From: Romanomermis culicivorax
Lineage: Eukaryota; Nematoda; Enoplea; Mermithida; Mermithidae
Reading direction: 5' to 3'
Length of the DNA: 64,000 nt
Assembly (NCBI GenBank): GCA_963922205.1
Contig: CAWUHX010000014.1
Location: 1,548,001-1,612,000 of the forward strand
Shown here one piece after another: positions 21,689 through 32,169 of the stretch. The position numbers were made by a program, and so were the translations under genes. Under the pieces are notes generated by a model. It was not told the DNA's origin. It did not search any database and worked only from the letters and a program-made list of their open reading frames with translations. Numbering within the stretch: the stretch's first letter is position 1; each line of letters begins with the position of its first letter.

Positions 21689-24014
21689 CATCTTGGTGTT
21701 CGGGAACTCTCACACCCAGATGCTTGAGCGCCTGACGGATGTGTTTACGCGTCTCCGTCAGGGTGGAATGAAGCTCAGACTGAGCAAGTGCAAGTTTTCG
21801 CACTCTGAGGTAGAATATCTCGGGTACCGCATCTCACAGAAAGGTCTCGAACCAGACAAAGTCAAATTGGCTGCCGTCCAGGATCTACCCATTCCGCAAA
21901 ACGCTAAAGACATCAAGTCTTTTCTTGGTCTTGTGTCTTATTATAGGCGTTTCATCCCTGGTTGCGCTCGGCTCAGCGAGCCGCTGACCAAGCTCTTACG
22001 GAAGGAAGTTACCTTCCAGTGGTCAAAACCTCAGCAATCGGCGTTCGACGAACTCCGAAGGCTGTTGTTGAACCCTCCTGTCCTGCGCCATCCGGACTTT
22101 ACGAAATCCTTTATACTTCAAACTGATGCAAGTATTTCGGGAATAGGAGCAGTTCTAAGCCAGTTAGACGAGAATGGATACGACCATCCTGTTGCGTACG
22201 CCAGTCGAGGGTTAACAGCAGCTGAGAAAAACTACACTATTACGGAGTTAGAGACTCTCGCTGTTGTCCATTTCGTCAAGCACTTTCGGCCATACCTCTT
22301 TCAACATGAGGTGGTCGTTCAGACCAACCACACTGCTGTTAAAGCTGTGTTGGAAAAACCGAACCCTTCGTCCCGGATAGCTCGGTGGGGCCTCGCGTTA
22401 GCTGAATTCAAACTGACTATTCGGCCGCGGAAAGGTCGGTCTAATGGTAATGCCGACGCATTATCACGCCTTCCTGATCCTAATTCCCTTGCCGGGGAGA
22501 GTATTGATGATATTCCCCTATACAGACCCGAGGGAGAAGTTATGATGATTTCCGATGGTGCTCAGCGCCTGGCGAACTCATCCCAAAGGACCACCAATGG
22601 TGCGCAGCACCTGGCCAGGTCTGAGTCTTATGCAGAGATATCACAGGATGCGCAGCACCATGACCTTCTCGCAGCTCAATTCGAGGATCTGGAATTAGCC
22701 TCCATTCTCAGGTCACTAAAACCCTACGGTGATCAGAATGATGTTAATGGCTACCACCTGTTGGATAACATCCTTCAGAAGTGGACAGGTGAGTCCAACA
22801 AGATTGTTGTCCCTCGTTCAATGGTTACTACCATTATTGAGGCTCATCACAACGACATTCTTGCTGGACACTTTGGTGCGAAACGTACCGCGAGGCTTAT
22901 AGCCCGCAGGTACCACTGGCCTTCCCTCAGTGCGGACGTCAAGTCCTTTTGTCAGCGGTGTGATCTTTGCCAACGGAATAAACCTGCGAGACAGAAGACC
23001 CGTGCAACTCTGAAACCGATCTCCATTACGGGTCCGTTTCATCGAGTCGGTGTCGACTGTATGGGACCAATGACCACTAGTGAAAACGGAAACCGATTTA
23101 TTGTAGTTTTTATAGACTACTTTACTAAATGGGTTGAAGCTTTCGCTACTCCGGACATCACTGCGCAAACTATAGCTCGACTTTTTGTTACTCAAATCGT
23201 CTGCAGACATGGGGCGCCGCAGATTCTTCAGTCTGATCGTGGTACTGATTTCACGTCCAAACTGATGACTGAAATCACTGCCATTTGTTCAACTAAGAAA
23301 ATCCACTCCACCGCTTATCATCCCATGACAAACGGAGAAGTGGAAAGAGCTAACCAAACGCTAGCCACACGGTTACGTATGTATGTCCACCAAGGTCATA
23401 CTGATTGGGATGAACACCTGCCGTACTCTGTGTTCGCTGTCAACATTAGCATGAATGAGTCCACAGGGTATTCACCCTTTGAGCTCATGTATGGTCGTAC
23501 CCCCATGCTACCTGTTGATGCAGCGCTCTCATTCAACCCTCCGGCCCATATCATAGACGTTTCTACTTATGATATGGAGGTCAAACGGCATTTTACTAAT
23601 GCCTTGACTTTGATCCAGAGCAAAATTGAGAGATCACAAGCGGCTTATGCTAGGTCCTACGACCGCATGGCACGAGATGTCTCATACAAGGTTGGGGATC
23701 AAGTGCTCAAACTGCGCACTACTGGAAAACGTGGTCTAACGCCCAAATTATTACCCATTTATGATGGCCCCTACCTTGTCACGAATGTGGCTTATCCTAA
23801 TGTCACCATTCGACTTGAGGCTGACCAAGAGGATACTGTGCATGTCAATCAGCTTAGACGCTACGTGTCACCAGCTCAGCCTACAGATGAAGAGGAGATA
23901 CCTTCCACTTCCCCGGTCATCGAGACGGCACCTTTGTTGATCCCGTCAACAAATAGAGATTTTACACAAGATCTCATTGACCCACATCTTGATGCGGAGG
24001 TCGCCGACCCGTAA
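21627..24014 (+). CDS. pol: Pol, C-terminal part: RT (YLDD), RNase H, integrase
   Basis: Continues RT one frame over from the preceding open frame; the frame is open from 21489, but RT homology starts near 21627. YLDD is at 21678-21689. The thumb, with FLGLVSYYRRF, and a connection region follow. RNase H is at about 22110-22470, with QTDAS, ELETLAVV and NADALSR. Integrase begins with an H2C2 finger (about 22848-22980) and has catalytic residues in GVDCMGP, SDRGTDF (Asp at 23235-23237) and GEVERAN (Glu at 23343-23345), an exact D35E spacing. A GPY/F-like module (YDGPYLV) is near 23761. Stop at 24012-24014. Domain order RT-RH-INT is that of Ty3/gypsy. The join to the upstream frame is broken near 21625. 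Confidence 0.9.
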   Translation, partial: RLMDLLLTGLQWRTALTYLDDILVFGNSHTQMLERLTDVFTRLRQGGMKLRLSKCKFSHSEVEYLGYRISQKGLEPDKVKLAAVQDLPIPQNAKDIKSFLGLVSYYRRFIPGCARLSEPLTKLLRKEVTFQWSKPQQSAFDELRRLLLNPPVLRHPDFTKSFILQTDASISGIGAVLSQLDENGYDHPVAYASRGLTAAEKNYTITELETLAVVHFVKHFRPYLFQHEVVVQTNHTAVKAVLEKPNPSSRIARWGLALAEFKLTIRPRKGRSNGNADALSRLPDPNSLAGESIDDIPLYRPEGEVMMISDGAQRLANSSQRTTNGAQHLARSESYAEISQDAQHHDLLAAQFEDLELASILRSLKPYGDQNDVNGYHLLDNILQKWTGESNKIVVPRSMVTTIIEAHHNDILAGHFGAKRTARLIARRYHWPSLSADVKSFCQRCDLCQRNKPARQKTRATLKPISITGPFHRVGVDCMGPMTTSENGNRFIVVFIDYFTKWVEAFATPDITAQTIARLFVTQIVCRHGAPQILQSDRGTDFTSKLMTEITAICSTKKIHSTAYHPMTNGEVERANQTLATRLRMYVHQGHTDWDEHLPYSVFAVNISMNESTGYSPFELMYGRTPMLPVDAALSFNPPAHIIDVSTYDMEVKRHFTNALTLIQSKIERSQAAYARSYDRMARDVSYKVGDQVLKLRTTGKRGLTPKLLPIYDGPYLVTNVAYPNVTIRLEADQEDTVHVNQLRRYVSPAQPTDEEEIPSTSPVIETAPLLIPSTNRDFTQDLIDPHLDAEVADP

Positions 24015-24044
24015 TCAAGTAGCTCTTCTCTTCTTTACTTACGG

Positions 24045-24477
24045 ACGGGGTCGTCCTTTTTCGAAGGACCGCCGTGCCCCTCACAAATTACCCACTTCTG
24101 TTCCAAGCTGGAATAGCAGTGTAAAGAAGAGAATGAGCAGCGATCAATGCATCTAAACTAGGGTATTGCCTCACATTGTAGGCGCATCCATGCGATAGCC
24201 TATATCTCGCCTCTAAAATTTTTCTTTTAGTCTCGTTTCAGATTTCACAAATCAACCGACAATTGGCAACTTCACCGAAGGGATCAAATGACGTCAGCAA
24301 CTTCACGCATCTCCAATGGACGTCAGCAACTCCACGCAACATTGACACAATTTCACAAACCAGAACATACCGAAAAACCACTGAACCAGCAACCGCTCGC
24401 CGCCACCCTCACCTGAACGTTTGACCGTCGCAGCCGGCACAAGGACGAGGACGCCCTTTTTCGAAGGACCGCCGTGT
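24045..24477 (+). repeat. direct repeat with hairpin, copies 400 bp apart
   Basis: CCTTTTTCGAAGGACCGCCG occurs at 24055-24074 and again at 24455-24474. The first copy folds as GTCCTT-TTTCG-AAGGAC (24053-24069). It lies in the 3' untranslated region of the element, just after the integrase stop. Confidence 0.65.
24286..24345 (+). repeat. two GACGTCAGCAAC motifs in the 3' untranslated region
   Basis: GACGTCAGCAACTTCACGC and GACGTCAGCAACTCCACGC, about 35 bp apart. They share the unit header of the leader stem-loop array at 12450-13280, linking the two ends of the element, but have no obvious hairpin arms. Confidence 0.65.
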
Positions 24478-24973
24478 CACGTGCCGACGGATTTCGTCGA
24501 ACGTCACGTGATTCACATCACAATTTTTCATTATGTTTTTCGTTATGTTTTTGTGTTACAGTAATTTACATCAATTTTGCGTTTCGTTTTTATACTTTTT
24601 ACATGCAATTTATGTGTGTACTTTTTATGTTTATTTCTGTTGCTTTTGCGCACATTTATTTCCGTTTCGATTTATTATTTTCAATCGCACACGTAGACTA
24701 CGGTATGTGCCCGCTAGTCAAGAATTTCCGTTAAAGATAAGCTCTCCGAGCTCATCGCTGTAATTAGAGCACAACGTGCACTTCTTATCAGTAAAAACTA
24801 GCGACGTTTCACAACGTGAAATGACTAGTTGAAATTCTTCACTAGTGACGTTCCTATGTTAAGCATGGAGAGTGAAAACTCGCCCCAATGCTTAAAGTTG
24901 TGAACCGAAAATGTCTATGTGATCATAGGCATCTTCTGCAACGATTTCCGCTGCAGAAGTTAGCTTGGGGGAG

Positions 24974-25643
24974 TGTTAACTCCGCCCAAGGCATACTGTA
25001 GTCTATGGAGCCCTTTAAAAGGGCATGTTTTGTGTGTTTTTGGCGCACTCTCTTTGAGCCTAACTGGTTTTTCGTCGTTTAGCTTCACGTCGCGTCTGCC
25101 GTCGATATTTTTTATATATTTTATTGTTGTCAACTGCGCCTTGCCATACGTCGAATAAATTACCATATTTTCGTCCCCGACCTACACACCTACACTTACA
25201 CACGTCGCCTACAGTAACCCGACCGTAGGAACCCGTCGCCGTCGCCGTTAGTGTAGAGACCCGTCGCCCCTCGCCGAGGAAACGTTAATTGTCGCCGCCT
25301 GCCGTTTAGCAGCCGCCGAATCCCCACGCCGAATCGCTCGGAGTTCGTTCCCACATCGCCGTCTGTAGGACCCCGCGTTTGACCCCGAACCCGTCGCCCA
25401 GCGCCGAGTAACTTCAGAAGGAGTATCGTGAGTCCTCTCAGGGGTTATTATTGTTGAGGGTTTATTTGTGGGAGTCTCCCCTAAGCTAGTTTTCCCTCGG
25501 AAGGACCCTCAGTTAAGAAAGCCCTCGGACCCTTAAGGTCAGGGCCAATAAAGGGGATTTAGGTTAACAATCGGGTCCCCTACAGTAAGCCATTCCCCGA
25601 ATGGCACCGTCCCCCATTCCGTAGAATGAGGATTAGGGATTGA
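24974..25643 (+). repeat. probable 3' LTR
   Basis: A purine-rich tract (GGGGGAG, 24967-24973) is followed by TGTTAACTCCGCCC, a TATA-like CCTTTAAAAGGG near 25015, a polyadenylation signal AATAAA near 25154, GTCGCC-rich sequence, and a possible CA end near 25643. The 3' boundary is a guess because there is no second LTR in the window to compare with. Confidence 0.45.
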
Positions 25644-28181
25644 CACCCCCGACCCGGCCGCGTTGTCCATTATTCTACAGCATTAACCCCAGGACAAGGC
25701 CGAGATACACCATAGGTTTACCTGTGGTAGTATCAGCTGGGTTGGGTTCCCGAAACAGAGAACATTACTGGAGCCACCCCACGGGGTCACAGCATGTCAC
25801 CTACCGTGTCATGGCCATGTTTCCCATGGGATATGGTACGGGTTTGCCCGTCAATGTGACTGATCACCAATTTCAGTTAATGTGACATGGCTCCACCTCT
25901 GTTTAATGTGACACCAGCAAGGATCATGTATAAGTGAAGATCATGCATTAGATGCTGCATTACACGAACGCCAGCACTGGGTCCTGGGCCTAGCACGTTG
26001 AGCATATTAACATGGCACAGAAACGAACTGGAAAATATCACAGAAGCCAAAAAAATGCTCACTGTTTTAAGAGAATCTCATCCAGCATTGAAGGGCTGTC
26101 ACAGTCAAAATGAGGGATTGAAAATGCCACGGCCTATTTATATACACATGCTTCTTTCCAGAAGGGAATAAGCTGATTTTTTCCAGATTATTCGAAAGAA
26201 AGCACGAGTAAAATAATTGGATCTCAACTATGTTGTTTTAGCCATACCATAAATTGCAAGGTTATTAGAGATTCTCTATTACTTGAACAAATCGCTATGT
26301 AAATATAATTTTCCCATGTTCTAGAAAAATTTGTTGACAATTTTTCACCTGTTTACTCGGAAAGAAAATAGTGACATCACATTTTTTATCCACAGTAGCC
26401 TAAAGATGTCCGGCAGTCCTAGATAGAAAAATACTAAAAATCAACGCTCAAATTCCCGATTCAAAGCAGCAGTTTTCAGAAAATATTATTCTGACAAAGA
26501 AAAATTGCAGAAAACTTGATCTAGATCAAAAAACTGCACAAAATTTGATCTTGATCAAAACAACTAAAAACCCACTTTCAAATTCTCGATCCAGATCAAG
26601 AATTTGCTGAAAAATTAATTCAGATCAAGAAAAATTGCAGGAAATTTGATCTTGATCGACAGTACTATATAAATATCCACACTAAAATTTTTGGTTTAGG
26701 TCACCAATTTGAAAAAAAATTATTGCAGATCAAAAATTTGATATTGATAAGAAATACCCGGAAATCTACATTTAAAAACTAAGATCAGATCAGAAATTTA
26801 TAGTAAACCTGATCCAGATCAGAAAATAACAGAAAATTGGATCTAGATGGACATTACACCAAAAATCGACATTGAAGTTCTCTATGGAAATCAAGGATTC
26901 ACAAAAAACTTTATCGAGATTCAGAAAAATTGCCCAAATATTGATCTTGATCAGTAATACACAGAAATCTATACATTTATATTCTCGATCCGACAAAGAT
27001 TTTTAGAAAACTTGATTTTGATCAAAAAATTGATTTGTATCAAGGAGTTGGAAATTCAAAAGAAAATTTTTAATCAAGATCAAAAATATATTAAAAAAAT
27101 TTATCTGGATCAAGAAGTTTAAAATTCACGTGGATATTTTCGACATTAAAAAATATTCAAAAAATTGATTTCCGGATCAAGGAGTTTAAAATCCAAATCA
27201 AACTTTTCGACCAAGATCAAAAAACGTTCCAAAAGTTTCATCTGCACCAAAAGTTAAAATACGGCATCCAAATTGTAAGCCTAGATCAAAAATACTCGAA
27301 AAACCTGATTTCAGGATCAAGGAGCTACCGAAATTCCTCATAAAAATCGTAAACAACACCTGCACACAGTAAAAAGTAGAAGCCCTGCCAGACAGTAGTC
27401 TCAAGAGCAATGGTAGAGATGGTCCCACAAAACATGTGTACACAGAGGAAATAGATACAGAAGCATGCACAGAAGCACATAGGTGTGGCTAAGCCCACCC
27501 TAGGAAGCAAGCACAGAGGAGACGCGGAAAGCATACCGTACTAGAAACGCATTGAAGGGTGTGACTAAATCAGTAAGAATAGTAAAGCAGGAAGCGGCAA
27601 TTGGTGGTAGAAGATGGACAGAAGCAAGACCTCCCACGATGCCCAGGGAGTGGCCAAAAGTGTCATATTTAAAGAGAAACAAAGCGTGATTTTGTTAGTT
27701 CTCAGTTTTTCGGTCTCTGCATTTTCATTTTATTTGCAAGCAAGATTTTTCTTTCTTCGGAAGCCGTTAAGCCGTGTTGTAAATGGCCGCATTGTTCCCG
27801 TGGTTGTTGTCGACGACCGAAAGCAGCCGTTGATGTCATTCATATCGCCCCTACCGTATCTCACGCTGCCTATTGTAACCACCACCTGTATTTGGATAAA
27901 GTAAAGTACTTCTCAAAACTGGTCGTTACAACTGTTTTGAGATTCGCTGTTCATATGGAGAATTGCTCTATTGATTCTCGCTATTTTGGTTTTTGCTGAA
28001 TAGGGTTGGAACTAATTGTTTTTCTTGAAACATACTTCCCGTGCGGCGTCGCACAGTGAAGCATGAGAGGAACTTTTGATTTTCACATCAGCTCGACTAA
28101 AATCTGCAAAAAATTACTCCTTCCGAAAGTTCCCGCGTTTTTACTATCTACAAACACTTTGTTAACGCAAAATTTGACAAT
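25644..28181. other. intergenic stretch, no gene recognised
   Basis: No open frame here looks like a known protein. The interval 26420-27330 is a degenerate GATC-rich repeat (separate entry). A perfect 9-bp stem-loop (TCTCAAAAC/GTTTTGAGA) is at 27911-27942. A 70-codon plus-strand frame near 25939-26160 has an amphipathic composition but no start codon or splice context that supports it. Confidence 0.5.
26420..27330. repeat. degenerate TTGATC-AGATCAA repeats
   Basis: About 900 bp built from variants of TTGATCTAGATCAA, AAATTTGATCTTGATC and CTCGATCCAGATCAAG. They recur every 80-110 bp and are separated by A-rich spacers such as AAAATTGCAGAAAA. The GATC-centred words are palindromic. Confidence 0.6.
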
Positions 28182-30262
28182 TCAAGGTCGAAATTCGCGC
28201 GGCAATTTGTCGTATTCTTCTCGCTTCCTCCTCATTTCTTCCATATTCCGTCGGAATTCGGAAGCCGGATCTTTCTTGAATTTCATATTAAAAACATCGA
28301 CGCCGCGCATTTTATTCAATTGGTAATAAGCGCCGAAAATACCAACAAGTATAACGCTTATACCCAGAAAATGCAAACGCCCTTCTGTGAAAAACGACGT
28401 TTTGGGCGGTCGAATAGTTGTAGAAGTTTGACCGTTGATTGTAGAATCTGTAGAACGAAGGAAAAATCGGAAAAAACAAAGATATTCTAAAGAATACACA
28501 AAATAAATGATGAAAAACCTAAGAAAAATAACAAATAATTAAGGAAATTATCTATGAAAAATATATACATAAATATGAACAAAACACAGAACAAATATAT
28601 AAAAACGAAAGTAGAAAACAGTAAACAAATCGGAATGGAAAGAAAAACAAGAACTCCATAGAGAAAAAAATAAAATCGAAAAACAGACTTCAAATAGACA
28701 AAAAAGAAAGGAAAGGCAGGATAAATACAAAGTACAAAACACGAAAATTTGAAAGAACGGAAGAGCTAACATCATAGAAGGAAGATTGGGGTGAAGAAAA
28801 ACAAACAAAACATCATGGAAAATAGACGTAGAAACTAAATGAAAAATAAGTGAACAATAAAAAAGATACAACAAGAAAACAAGGAACAAAAAAATATAGG
28901 AACATAAATAAACAGAAAAAAACGCAATAAGTAAAAGAAAATAAAAAACATCAGGAAAAGTGAGTAAAAGATTTGAAACAAAAAAAACACTATGAAGAAC
29001 AAAAAAAAATGAAGATCAGAGCTGACATATAATATCCAAAAACGGAAAAACGTGAAAATTAAGCAAAAAAATTATTATAGAAACAAAACAAATTGAGTAA
29101 AATGGAAGCTCAATAAAAAACAAGTAAAATAAATGAACGAAAACGGAAACAAAAGACAATATAAAGAAGAAAATATAATTAGAAAAACAGACATGAAATC
29201 GAGAAAAAAACTAGAAAACGAACATAAGAAGCAGCAGAAATACAAACAAAAGGAAAAAGTAGAAAGAAAAAACAATATTCGTCAATTACAAGAATATACA
29301 GGAAATTATACGGAAATAAAGATAAAAAGCAGAACAAAAACAGAAAAAAAGCGTAGAAAATAAAGAAACATACTAATATAAAAGGAAAAAGTAGTAAAGT
29401 TGTAGAAAAGAGCGAGAAAAACACATAGTAAAAAAGTAAGAACAAAAAAGTATGAAACAATCCTAAAAAGAAATTACACCGAAATGTAAACAGGAAACAA
29501 AAGAAAAAGATTTATAAAATTATACAAAAACACATGAGATTTGTAAGTGAAAAAGACAGACAAGCAAGAATAAAAAAAGTAAAAAACCACAAAAATATAT
29601 TAAATTTGTGGAAGAGGAAGTGAACACAAAAAAGCAGAAACATAGTTGAAAAGTAAAAAACAACAGAAAATATACAGAATATCATAGAAGAAAGAAATAA
29701 ACAGAAAACAACGAAGAGAAATAAACAACAAAAAAAGTCAAAAACTCATGTAAGCAGTAAGCACTAACAGTAAACAATAACAGGGAAAATGTACCCAAAA
29801 GTACGAAAGAAACAACAGATGAAGAAAGTGAAACAATAAAAAACAAAAAAAAGGGGAGAAAGAAATAAACACAGCAAGAAAAACAGAAAAACTATAAGAA
29901 ACAATATTAACAAAAATGAAAAAATAGAAAAGGAACGGAACAAAGATTGAAAAACGCAAGTAGAAATAAAAAGAGAAAAAGTTCAAGGGAGCAAGGAGAA
30001 AAAACATACGAAAAAAGTAAAGAAAAAACACACAGAATACAACACGAAAAAGATACAGAAAAAATCAAAAAATCACATGAACAATAAAAGATATAAAAAA
30101 ATTATACACAAAAAAGAAAAAAGCTTACCAGGCTCCGTTTGGGTAATTTTCGGTGCGACATCGTTTACTGTAGAAAAGAACATCACGTGACCATAAAATT
30201 TGTATAATTTTCCGCTTACCTGTCGTTTGCTGCGATTTCGATTGCAAATTTTGTTCTTCCAT
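28182..30262 (-). CDS. 115-residue single-pass membrane protein, three exons
   Basis: Exons 30220-30262 (ATG at 30260-30262), 30129-30167 and 28182-28447 (stop TGA at 28182-28184). The donors are GTAAGC, the acceptors TTCTACAG, and both junctions split a codon after its first base, so the frame is continuous. The N-terminal half is polar, rich in Gln, Thr and Pro. A single transmembrane segment (LHFLGISVILVGIFGAYYQL) follows at about residues 58-77, then a highly charged helix ending in EEYDKLPREFRP. The layout resembles small mitochondrial inner-membrane assembly factors, but I do not recognise the family. Intron 2 (28448-30128) is almost entirely polypyrimidine on the coding strand. Intron 1 (30168-30219) contains TCACGTGA. 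Confidence 0.82.
28470..30115 (+). repeat. 1.6-kb purine-rich tract filling intron 2
   Basis: A/G-dominated plus strand with AAAACA, GAAAAA and ATAGAAAA units and scattered C/T, less pure than the RAD50 tract at 3765-5220. It occupies nearly all of the intron of the small membrane-protein gene. Confidence 0.75.
30183..30190. promoter_or_regulatory. TCACGTGA E-box in intron 1
   Basis: Palindromic TCACGTGA, an E-box of the USF/MITF-TFE type, 29 bp past the first donor. The same word survives at 31705-31712 in the decayed duplicate of this exon. That suggests either recent duplication or retained function. Confidence 0.4.
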
Positions 30263-31702
30263 AATGGTAAAGATACCGAAAGATATTCTAAATTCAGAAT
30301 TTGCAAAAACATTTTTTCAAGTTACAAAAAATATGCATATAAATCATTATCGAGAAGTTAAAAAATGCCAATAAAAAAAAATTATATTGAACGTAAAAAC
30401 CAAATTTTGGTAATTCAAACTTTTTTTTGAACATTGAAAACTTCCCTAATTTCGAACTTCCGACCTAGAAACTCCGAATTATAGAAAAAAGTATAATGCA
30501 AGAAAACAAGAAACACATAAAACGTAGAAAATAATACTGAATAAAGAATGTATCAAAAAAGGGAAAAATAGAAGAGTTGTTATACACATAGGGTTTAGCA
30601 ACACACATGCAACGGACCCCGAGGTCTCGCGAGGGTCAAAAGTTGTTGCAAATAGAAATAAAAAACAATGAGTACAAACAAAAAACAAAATAAAAAATAT
30701 GCAAAGATGCAAAAACAAACGAAATTGTACAAAAATAAAACTGTCAATATAATGGAAGTAAAACATGAAAGGAGAACTAAAAACAAAAAGTCGAGATAAA
30801 ACAAATACAGTTATAGAAAAGGAAGACAAACACAAGTGAAAATGAAGAAAAACACTATAGAAACGAAAATTTCACAAAATTATAACAAAACTCAAGCAAA
30901 ACAAAAGTTAAACAAGAAACAAGCAGAAAACCCAAATAAAATAAACAAAATTATAGAAAACCGAAAAAACAGCAGAAACACAAACAAAAAAGTAAAAAAT
31001 TAAAAACACACCAATGTAGAAACAAAAAACACGTAAAATCAAGGCAGCTGAACAAACACAAAAATACAACAAATGTAGGAGACTAAACAGACTAAAGAAC
31101 ACGAGAAAGATAAAGTAAAATAAACTAAACAGGTGAATCAGGACATTGAATAGAAAAAAACTTAAAAAAGGAACACAGAAAAACTGTAAAAGAAGTAATA
31201 TTGGAAAAGAAATAATATTAAAAAAATATGTAGAAACTAAAGAAAACATAAGAAACATAGAAACGTGTACAAGATCACTGAAAAAACAAGAAAACAAAAG
31301 AAAAATAAAACAAAATAAACATGTTAAAGAAGTAAACGAGAAGGTAACAGCAAAAAAACAAAATTAACACCTACAGATGTAGAAAAAATGATAACAAGAA
31401 AAACAGCAAAATAAGGCAAAAGAGATACAGGAAATTAATGAAAGAATTGAAGCGATGTAAAAAAATAAAGAGTGAAAAAAGAAACAAGACAGAAAAGTTA
31501 TGAAAACGGAGTAAGCAATCACGATAAACGAAAGTAGAAAAAAAGAAAAAGGGGAAAAAAACTGAAAATCTACAAAAGACAAAAAGAATATAAAAGAAAC
31601 CAGAAAAAAGCTGACCAAAAAATAACAACCACGTAAGAAAACGCAAAAATAAATGAAAAACTACAAATCAAAAAAGCAAAAGAAAATAAAATCACACGAA
31701 CA

Positions 31703-31785
31703 CATCACGTGACCATCAAAATTTACATATTTTTCGCTCAACTGTCGTTTGTTCAAGTTTTGCATGCAGATTTTGTTCCTAACGC
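31703..31785 (-). pseudogene. decayed duplicate of exon 1 of the membrane-protein gene
   Basis: Aligns with 30181-30262. It keeps GAACAAAAT-TGCA, CAAACGACAG and the downstream CACGTGATG, but the ATG is lost and the donor GTAAG has become TTGAG, so it cannot act as the coding exon. Like the original it is flanked by purine-rich sequence, so a block of tract plus exon was probably duplicated. Confidence 0.7.
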
Positions 31786-31943
31786 AAAAAATTTGGTAAA
31801 AAAGTAGGAGAGTGTTAATCCATCTCAAAAAACTGCATACAAAAATGCAAATTCGATTCTAAAAAATTTTATTCAACATATAAAATCAAAAAAAATCGAA
31901 GATTCAACAAAACGAGATACTATGAGAAAATTTTAACAAAAAA

Positions 31944-32004
31944 TGACGCCATCGAGGAAAATTCGACGTCATCGCAAAAATGACGTCATGGCTTGCTGAC
32001 GTCA
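31944..32004. promoter_or_regulatory. cluster of CRE-type TGACGTCA sites
   Basis: Two perfect TGACGTCA palindromes (31981-31988, 31997-32004) and two near-matches (TGACGCCA at 31944-31951, CGACGTCA at 31964-31971) within 61 bp. This is the CREB/ATF recognition sequence. It lies just past the RAD50 stop and upstream of the small membrane-protein gene. Confidence 0.45.
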
Positions 32005-32051
32005 AAAAGGCACCGGAATGAGGAAGTGGCGTGAAAAAAGTAGGTACCTTA

Positions 32052-32169
32052 TCAGATCAAATCGTCATTTTGACTTAATAGTTCCATTTCGGCAACATCT
32101 TGCGACTGCAAATGACTGAAACCGTTCACATCTTTATAAACGCGACAAACTTTTTCGATGGCGTGTTGT
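32052..32169 (-). CDS. RAD50: RAD50 exon 26, C-terminus and stop
   Basis: Last exon, 38 codons and a TGA stop at 32052-32054. It completes the ATPase head after the LAR motif of exon 25 and ends in a short acidic tail. Acceptor TTCTTCAG. Confidence 0.88.

Larger units (their letters stand above)
11924..25643 (+). mobile_element. Ty3/gypsy-type retroelement with internal envelope module
   Basis: A visibly more GC-rich block than its AT-rich surroundings. From 5' to 3': leader with a stem-loop array, gag, envelope-like glycoprotein, two retropepsin-like domains, RT, RNase H, integrase with H2C2 finger and D,D35E core, a 3' untranslated region with repeated motifs, a purine tract, and a probable 3' LTR. 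The left edge is unknown because the contig starts inside the element or its flank, and no 5' LTR can be matched. Coding frames are interrupted near 14980, 15155 and 21625. RAD50, expected to be intact, shows similar single-base run-length differences, so these breaks may be sequence errors and not decay. Gene order and RT-integrase arrangement favour Ty3/gypsy; the envelope origin is uncertain. Confidence 0.8.
30263..32051. other. intergenic region between the small gene and the RAD50 stop
   Basis: Upstream region of the minus-strand membrane-protein gene. It has AT-rich sequence to 30480, a purine-rich tract at about 30480-31690 similar to intron 2, a decayed copy of exon 1 (31703-31785) and a TGACGTCA cluster (31944-32004). 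No additional gene seen. Confidence 0.6.

Noticed and set aside
25640-25885. 81-codon plus-strand frame after the LTR
   Set aside because: No recognisable domain, overlaps the probable LTR end, and its composition matches no known protein type.
27614-27904. 96-codon plus-strand frame with hydrophobic segments
   Set aside because: No homology recognised, no splice or context support, and hydrophobicity is expected by chance in T-rich sequence.
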